From positions 1 to 20,211 of the forward strand of contig DDBO01000184.1 of assembly GCA_002332755.1 (NCBI GenBank): a stretch of DNA of 20,211 bases, written 5' to 3'. A program made the position numbers and the translations under genes. Positions within the stretch are counted from its first letter, which is position 1. Every line of letters begins with the position of its first letter. Under the pieces are notes generated by a model that did not search any database, was not told the origin of the DNA, and worked only from the letters and a program-made list of their open reading frames with translations. This stretch comes from Bacteroidales bacterium UBA2030 (GTDB taxonomy: Bacteria > Bacteroidota > Bacteroidia > Bacteroidales > TTA-H9). Of the stretch, positions 18,401 through 20,211 are shown piece by piece.

Positions 18401-18485
18401 TTATTTGGTGGAATACCGTGGAAAAGGCGATGTTGCGCCTGGTAATAAACGGATTATGAAGGGACAAATAACTCTAATTCGTTAA
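9459..18485 (+). CDS. Giant T9SS type B cargo protein with kelch, SprB, SBBP and Ig-like repeats
   Basis: This is a 3008-residue secreted protein. The signal peptide is residues 1-24 (hydrophobic IIIIILLIQG, cleavage before Gln25). Domains in order: six kelch units (28-310), SprB repeat (311-384), seven SBBP-type blades (395-824), second SprB repeat (825-~896), four A modules (897-1242), eight B modules (1243-1895), nine A modules (1896-2678), about three further Ig-like segments (2679-2914), and a gliding-motility-type (type B) sorting domain (2915-3008) beginning APTAFSPNNDGINDVF and ending in KGQITLIR. The family picture is of a cell-surface or released adhesin exported by the T9SS, whose stalk of Ig-like modules holds two propellers away from the cell. 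No protease or glycosidase active site is evident, so adhesion or polymer binding is likelier than catalysis. The target is unknown. The reading frame is unbroken across 9 kb. Confidence 0.93.
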   Translation: MKDQSISRWIIIIILLIQGSIVNGQDTWLSRSIFGGTARKGPVAFEAGGQAYLGTGFDGIYRKDFWKYDPATDSWTQVADLGGTARAFAAAFGLNGKGYVTTGYNGSFLSDTWEYDPATNTWTARSAFAGGARQGSVSMVIGDRAYVGTGFDGAYRKDFYEYNPTTHTWSAKSNLPGQGRIYATAFAIGTNGYLGTGYSGNYLSDYYRYDRLIDTWTAIAPMGGGSRSGAVAFTINGKGYVALGDDGTNLKKDLWEYNPASGLWTRKSDLPALPRENAASFVVGGNAYISCGGDNATGYFRDLWQWMPQGCQMSVTADKQNITCAGAADGSISLTATGGTEPYIFTWSNGDNTSSINGLAPGNYSVTVRDANNCRQRHTFTLGEPPALIFGLDTSAWNLARSGGSIGNDAGRYIKTDAAGNIFILGTFSGTSTFNASNLTSNGGLDIFLAKYNSIGTLQWVKQIGGSLDDEPGGFDFDSLGNIFVAGSFRVMAYFGSQQVFAAGESDVFLAKYNSSGNLQWVQTGGGIFEDKATAIDVDYHGNIFIAGYFQGLASFQGNTVNGSGSEDAFVAQYSSSGNLEWIASGGGLSPDRATGVSSSISGDIIVTGTFQNTANFGSFNTTSQGGDDVFVAIFNRYGQIQSLYSFGGSNDDTPAGVTTDEAGNIFLAGNFNGSASFGSFNLTSAGGSDVFAIKMTPAGIVQYATRAGGSGNDLTNGLWLNSLGNLYLTGSFTSSAQFGSINLQSAGGSDAFIARLDAAGIWRMAKRAGGIGNETGWSVCTDLQNRILFTGAFENNFFIAGLTLSSQGGSDMIFARLREYQVYVSPTVTDVSCEGGSDGSITTQAAGGTPPYTWTWSNGATTPSITGIPAGTYTLTLADSKGCTKDTTFTVNFIYPLPTPPLALLSSNNNFCADDPGNITLSAIGGNGQTLAWYTQGCGNTLVGTGTSLVIPSPDTTTTYWARWETSCGNSTCLSITVNVLPLPAPPSSVTASQNTVCSGTGQITLTAIGGSGEVFRWYRDACGNNLIATGNPVTIPAPTTSTTYYGRWESTCGVSACASTTVNVLPQPEPVTSVSSSINDICYNYPGTITLTANGGSGTVLKWGLSCHGPDIYQGTPATLDAPNVTTTYYVWWENSCGTSLCDSITINVIDPPQPPTSATVSNPVYCIYTISQITLSVNGGSGEYVKWFTGYCGSQQVVGIGNTITITAPTSTTAYYARWENACGFSQCVAVQVTVNPAPTATFTGLLGGYCEDASPVTLLGNPLGGTFSGPGITDFGTGVATFNPAAAGPGGPYLITYAYTDANGCSDDEMKYTTVYPLPYVNFTGLKTTYCVNEPVAQLTGNNAPYGGFTGPGITSSTNGVGIFDPSVAGVGGPYSITYTYTSMQGCTNSTSKQTSVVGLPDVSFTGLLPAYCINSDVSILTGNHAPDGFFSGAGIVNIGFGQAIFDPSLAGSGGPYTITYTYTDPNGCTNTASQNTTVNDLPEVNFSGLLGSYCTNSSISILVGNMAPGGTFTGPGITDNGNGTATFDPAAAGAGNHTITYTYTDPAGCQNSYMQNTTVNQAPNVDFTGLDLNYCPNMPSVTLVGNFAPFGTFTGPGITNNNNGTASFNPAAAGVGGPYNISYTYQALNGCSSTMTKTTTVNPLPVVSFTGLLPTYCLNSAPATLTGNHAPSGHFGGPGITDNNDGTATFNPSVAGLGTHIVYYFYFDANACADTAYMNVTVYPLPVPVITDILGNYCVNGTPDTITGNFAPLGEFSGPGITDLLTGQAIFNPAAAGVGGPYNITYTVIDFNGCSNDTTYQVNVLAKPSVDFSPFSPTYCINATPILLTGNHAPSGSFSGPGVADQGNGTALFDPAAAGAGFKAITYSYTAPNGCQNDTTKTTQVIPLPVKPTSVFANTNNFCSGSITDLFIGVNGGSGDTVEVFAGSCGGTLVGQFEPPLMLQLAAPTDTTVYYARWINSCGESECDSITINVIPIPTPPTALMVDTNDYCAGTVNIITLTAEGGVGSTLKWWKNYCQGVLVGQGQPLIITAPQDTTWYWATWQNICGISACDSIRVNVTPQPLPPVALNVDTSGFCRGTVSQITLSAVGGLGDTLTWFKNDCGSTPIGTGTTLTLPAPDSTTTYYARWKNKCGITSCASVMVEVIQLPEPPMGMFAPVNNYCEGSIGIISLVALGGSGDYVEWYRNGCGVTYVGMGNPIQITAPTDTTLFYARWVNECGASTCDSIQINVYPKPLPLDSVTVNMNNICASYTGDLTFTAYGTFWPFDQVVWYADSCGGTPIAVGNTVTIPAPDTTTIYYARNANACDTTSCVWVEVFVNEPIPPASAMVNPLFVCYNDNDSITLTATGGYGDLLVWYTDGCGTNPVITGTTAKIPSPDTTTTYYARWENVCGQSLCTEATVQVIQLPVKPDTLLTDTSFYCIGTVDYIQLSAIGGYGDTLSPWGQTVRWFIESCNGVSIGTGTTLSIPAPIVTKWYYARWENACGVSECDSLQVIVHTARKPDSITADTNNYCMGAVSQITLVAHGGYGDRIVWRRIDTPDTIPIGFGDTLKIAAPQVTTEFLARWETYCGPSSWERIVIKVNTPAAPDALIPNSYSFCSDDPGDLIIDALGGNGDSLRWFSMACGAGLLGVAKPLILPSPEVTTTYFARYENVCGISDCIPITINVEPAPVYTLQTKLDSVCEGLTYPVTGVTVSRYDSLYWTLKGPGQLSNYNTTDPVYIPQKEITQPQSAWLVLTIVGNSPCGVYSDSIYLTINPKPELSITPESPAICRDSSIVITPVGASSYRWLPKDYLKPFSENSVIANPPHSMNYQLEGTSRSGCKDTLDFEMLVRSTPYLNLGPDLNLFTCEPVVLDAGGGDGSTWYEWQDGSQRRTFTVIESGTYWVKVFNEGCEVRDTIHVDLCSGIISAPTAFSPNNDGINDVFYILSTDETIEFHLYIYDRHGQLVFQTDDIRVGWDGKTNGTPAPPDVYVYLVEYRGKGDVAPGNKRIMKGQITLIR
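9540..10388 (+). repeat. Six kelch units encoding an N-terminal propeller
   Basis: These are six consecutive units of about 46-48 residues (residues 28-310). Each has a Gly-rich core such as AYLGTGFDG, GYVTTGYNG, AYVGTGFDG, GYLGTGYSG, GYVALGDDG and AYISCGGDN. A Tyr/Trp pair follows in the form WKYDPATDSW or WEYNPASGLW. Six units suit a closed six-bladed beta-propeller. Confidence 0.85.
10389..10610 (+). repeat. SprB repeat 1
   Basis: Residues 311-384 match the SprB repeat of gliding adhesins: NITCAGAADGSISLTATGG, then PYIFTWSNG, then INGLAPGNYSVTVRDANNC. The copy sits between the two propellers. Confidence 0.85.
10641..11930 (+). repeat. Seven SBBP-type propeller blades
   Basis: Residues 395-824 hold seven units of about 60 residues. 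Each combines an AGNIFILGTFSG-like strand pair, a Gly-Ser-Asp stretch such as SAGGSDVF, and an end motif FLAKYN, FVAQYS, FVAIFN, FAIKMT, FIARLD or IFARLR. Seven copies suit a seven-bladed propeller of the SBBP family. Confidence 0.8.
11931..12146 (+). repeat. SprB repeat 2
   Basis: From residue 825 the sequence VTDVSCEGGSDGSITTQAAGG, PYTWTWSNG and ITGIPAGTYTLTLADSKGC is a second SprB repeat. It links the second propeller to the stalk. Confidence 0.85.
12147..13184 (+). repeat. A-module array 1: four Ig-like four-cysteine modules
   Basis: There are four tandem modules whose first cysteine codons lie at 12195, 12453, 12708 and 12963, a period of 255-258 bp. The consensus is C1, then ITLxAxGGxG, a WY strand, C2-Gly, GTG, xIPAPxTTTTYYARWE, C3-Gly, C4, then VNVxPxPxPP. 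They resemble the Ig-like domain found with type B sorting domains in Bacteroidota. The copies are diverged in DNA, so the array is old. Confidence 0.85.
13185..15143 (+). repeat. B-module array: eight Ig-like two-cysteine modules
   Basis: Eight tandem modules start at 13185, 13431, 13677, 13923, 14166, 14412, 14658 and 14901, a period of 243-246 bp (81-82 residues). The consensus is VxFTGLxxxYC, LTGNxAPxGxFxGPGIT, GTAxFxPAAAGxGGPYxITYTYTDxNGC, then TTVxPLP. Each copy has exactly two cysteines, at the start and near the end. The protein-level consensus is clear and the DNA differs between copies. Confidence 0.88.
15144..17492 (+). repeat. A-module array 2: nine Ig-like four-cysteine modules
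   Basis: These are nine further A modules with first-cysteine codons at 15180, 15447, 15705, 15963, 16221, 16482, 16740, 17016 and 17274, a period of 258-276 bp. Linkers such as VIPIPTPPTALMVDTN are Pro-rich. Copy 8 (from 17016) lacks the second and fourth cysteines. Copies 5 (16221) and 7 (16740) carry extra residues with Trp and Pro before the central Trp strand. Confidence 0.85.
18201..18482 (+). other. Type B T9SS sorting domain of the giant protein
   Basis: Residues 2915-3008 form the gliding-motility-associated C-terminal domain. They read APTAFSPNNDGINDVFYI, then LYIYDRHGQLVFQTDD, VGWDGKTNGTPAPPDVYVYLVEY, and a terminal MKGQITLIR. This domain directs export by the T9SS. Type B domains in Flavobacterium often depend on SprF-like helpers, and none lies in this window. 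Confidence 0.92.
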
Positions 18486-18509
18486 AGCCAGAGTGAACAA
18501 TAAAACATT

Positions 18510-18543
18510 AACGGGGGTTTTCTTTGCAAATCCCCGTTTTTTT
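18510..18543 (+). terminator. Strong intrinsic terminator after the giant gene
   Basis: AACGGGGG (18510-18517) pairs with TCCCCGTT (18531-18538), including one inner G-U pair, around a 13-nt loop. Seven T (18537-18543) follow. It lies 25 bp after the giant gene's stop codon. The last T is immediately followed by the ATG of the thioesterase gene. Confidence 0.85.
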
Positions 18544-19005
18544 ATGATCGCTATTCAGGATTATTATGCAGACCATTTCGCCCGATGTTATGGGTGTGGG
18601 AGACTTAACGCGCATGGCTACCAACTCAAAACCCGTTGGAATGGAGAGCACACCCTTACAACCTTCGTTCCCAAAGAATACCATACCTCCATACCCGGCT
18701 TTGTTTATGGCGGTTTGCTTGCCTCTTTGATTGATTGCCACGGAACAGGCAGTGCAGCTTTAGCTCTGGCCCGAGACCGGGGACTAGTGCTGGTACCCTA
18801 CAATGCCCCTCGCTGCGTAACTGCATCATTACAGATAAATTACCTGTCGCCCACTCCGATTGAATCAGAAATTAGAATTTTAGGAAAAATAATTGAAGTA
18901 AAGGGCAGAAAAGTAATTGTGGATGCAGAACTTTACGCCGACAACAAACTTTGTGTTACAGGCAGGATTATTGCCGTTGAAGTGCCTGAAAATTTCGGGA
19001 AATAG
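18544..19005 (+). CDS. PaaI-type hotdog-fold thioesterase family protein
   Basis: This is a 153-residue cytoplasmic hotdog-fold protein that probably hydrolyses an acyl-CoA or related thioester. The ATG at 18544 (MIAIQDYYADHF) is preferred to a GTG at 18493 because the earlier start would translate the terminator hairpin. The N-terminus has a CYGCGRLNAHG stretch with Cys15 and Cys18. The hotdog helix follows as GFVYGGLLASLIDCHGTGSAAL, with Asp64 and His66 as candidate active-site residues, then the strands TASLQINYLSPTP and VIVDAELYADNKLCVTG. The substrate cannot be named. No promoter is evident between the terminator and the start codon. Its stop is 2 bp from the stop of the convergent aminotransferase gene. 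Confidence 0.85.
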   Translation: MIAIQDYYADHFARCYGCGRLNAHGYQLKTRWNGEHTLTTFVPKEYHTSIPGFVYGGLLASLIDCHGTGSAALALARDRGLVLVPYNAPRCVTASLQINYLSPTPIESEIRILGKIIEVKGRKVIVDAELYADNKLCVTGRIIAVEVPENFGK

Positions 19006-19007
19006 CC

Positions 19008-20207
19008 TCAGTGTCCGGCATAATTGCGAATGGCAGTAGCCAACCTTTCTATACCCAAACGAATTTGTTCAACTGAAGGAAATGAATAATTCAGTCTCAA
19101 GGTATTAGCCCCTTGTTCATTGCAATGAAAAGGCCTGCCGGTAACAAAAACTACCCCCTTGTCGGCTGCCAGTTTTACTAAATCAGCGGCATTCCACGTT
19201 TCAGGAAGAGTTACCCAAAGAAACATACCCCCATCAGGCTCAGTCCAATGAACGTAATCGGGCATGAATTCACGCAAAGCAGTAATCATTACCGCATTTT
19301 TCTGACGATAGAGTTCCACTGCCCGTTTAATTGTATCCTTCATACGATTTTCCATGATGAAGCGGGCAATTATCAATTGATTGAAGGTAGGAGTACATAA
19401 ATCTACAGATTGCTTCATCAAGGCAAGCTTTGTAGCAACTTCTGGTTCAGCAGTAATCCACCCCATGCGCATACCCGGAAAGAGCATCTTCGAAAAAGTC
19501 CTTAATTGTATTACTCCTTCACCTCCTGAAAGCGTCCAAAAGCTGGGTAGTACCTCCCCACAAAAACAAATCTCCCGATAAGGTGAATCTTCAATGATAG
19601 GTATATTATGTCGTTTAGAAATTTCCAGCAGTCGCTTACGCTTGGTTAAAGACATTACCACCCCGGCAGGATTCTGATAATCAGGAATTAAATAAATAAA
19701 ACGAAGTTTCACTCCCTCCTTTTCTTTACGCAGTACCAATTCTTCCAAGAGGTCGATGTTCATTCCGTCATTCTCCAAAGGGATTCCATGCATCACTGCT
19801 CCGCTTCGTTCAAAAGCCTGTATGGCACCCAGATAAGAAGGTAGTTCCATGACTATCTCATCTCCGGGATCGAGGTGGGTAAGAGCAACCAAGTCGAGCC
19901 CTTGCTGCGAAGACGAAGTGACGCAAAGGTTTTCACGTGTTGCCTTTTCTCCAAACATTTCCATATGATACTGCAAAGCTTCAAGCATTTCTGCCTCGCC
20001 CTGGGTAGGACCATACTGCAAAGCAAGAAAACCCTTTTCTTTAAGAATCTCTGAAGTAATCCGTGAAATATCTTCAAGTGGAAAAAGAGAGGGATCGGGC
20101 AGCCCACCGGCAAAAGAAATTACCCCCGGCAGACGGGTATATTTTAGTACCTCGCGGATTTCAGAACCTTTAGTACGTTTGCTGCACAGCGAATAATGAA
20201 GTTCCAT
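19008..20207 (-). CDS. PLP-dependent aminotransferase, fold type I (2-aminoadipate/aromatic type)
   Basis: This is a 399-residue cytoplasmic class I/II aminotransferase transferring an amino group from an amino acid to a 2-oxoacid through pyridoxal phosphate. Visible features are SFAGGLPDPSLFP (31-43), substrate-side YGPTQG (65-70), SSSQQGLD at the cofactor phosphate site (98-105), Asn179 in YQNPAG, Asp208 and Tyr210 in EDSPY, the Schiff-base Lys240 in RTFSKMLFPGMRMGW, and carboxylate-binding Arg371 in LRLNYS. The overall pattern is closest to the LysN/AADAT group (2-aminoadipate or branched/aromatic substrates), but specificity is not resolved. The ATG at 20207 gives a normal N-terminus. The window ends 4 bp upstream, so a longer start and the promoter cannot be excluded or seen. 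Confidence 0.92.
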   Translation of the reverse strand: MELHYSLCSKRTKGSEIREVLKYTRLPGVISFAGGLPDPSLFPLEDISRITSEILKEKGFLALQYGPTQGEAEMLEALQYHMEMFGEKATRENLCVTSSSQQGLDLVALTHLDPGDEIVMELPSYLGAIQAFERSGAVMHGIPLENDGMNIDLLEELVLRKEKEGVKLRFIYLIPDYQNPAGVVMSLTKRKRLLEISKRHNIPIIEDSPYREICFCGEVLPSFWTLSGGEGVIQLRTFSKMLFPGMRMGWITAEPEVATKLALMKQSVDLCTPTFNQLIIARFIMENRMKDTIKRAVELYRQKNAVMITALREFMPDYVHWTEPDGGMFLWVTLPETWNAADLVKLAADKGVVFVTGRPFHCNEQGANTLRLNYSFPSVEQIRLGIERLATAIRNYAGH

Positions 20208-20211
20208 GGCG

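Noticed and set aside
18493..18543. GTG start at 18493 for the thioesterase
   Set aside because: The added 17 residues would be translated from the terminator hairpin. They do not resemble the family N-terminus, which begins near the IQDYY stretch.

Overview
The window comes from a member of the Bacteroidota, most likely class Bacteroidia. The evidence is a PorZ homologue of the type IX secretion system (T9SS), T9SS type A and type B C-terminal sorting domains, DUF4249 and DUF4907 lipoproteins, SprB repeats, and promoter-like sites that fit the Bacteroidota TTTG / TAnnTTTG consensus rather than the E. coli one. I see no rRNA, tRNA, CRISPR array, insertion sequence or prophage gene. It looks like ordinary chromosome carrying one very large surface-protein gene.

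Layout. Positions 1-7948 hold six genes on the minus strand. In transcription order they are: a lipid-anchored prolyl oligopeptidase (5825-7948), a secreted glutaredoxin-like protein (5178-5600), porZ (2800-5115), a YitT-family membrane protein (1740-2690), a DUF4249 lipoprotein (552-1610), and the 5' end of dnaK (1-229, cut by the window edge). A divergent promoter region near 7986-8052 switches to the plus strand. There a cytoplasmic YD-repeat-like protein (8065-8961) is followed by a two-gene unit: a DUF4907 lipoprotein (9094-9456) and, 2 bp later, a 3008-residue T9SS cargo protein (9459-18485). A strong intrinsic terminator closes that unit and directly abuts the start codon of a hotdog-fold thioesterase (18544-19005). 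The thioesterase converges, with 2 bp between stop codons, on a minus-strand fold-type I aminotransferase (19008-20207).

The centre of the window is the giant protein. It has a signal peptide, six kelch units, a SprB repeat, seven SBBP-type propeller blades and a second SprB repeat. A three-block stalk follows: 4 copies of an ~85-residue four-cysteine module (A), 8 copies of an ~82-residue two-cysteine module (B), and 9 more A modules. Ig-like spacers and a type B (gliding-motility type) sorting domain end the protein. It is very probably exported by the T9SS, of which PorZ in the same window is a cell-surface component. One A copy has lost its second and fourth cysteines together, which suggests a 1-3 / 2-4 disulfide pairing. 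The B array sits inside the A array at a shared Pro-Leu-Pro-like linker, as if inserted by recombination. The secreted CGRC redox protein just upstream of porZ may matter for such cysteine-rich cargo, but that link is only an inference from position.
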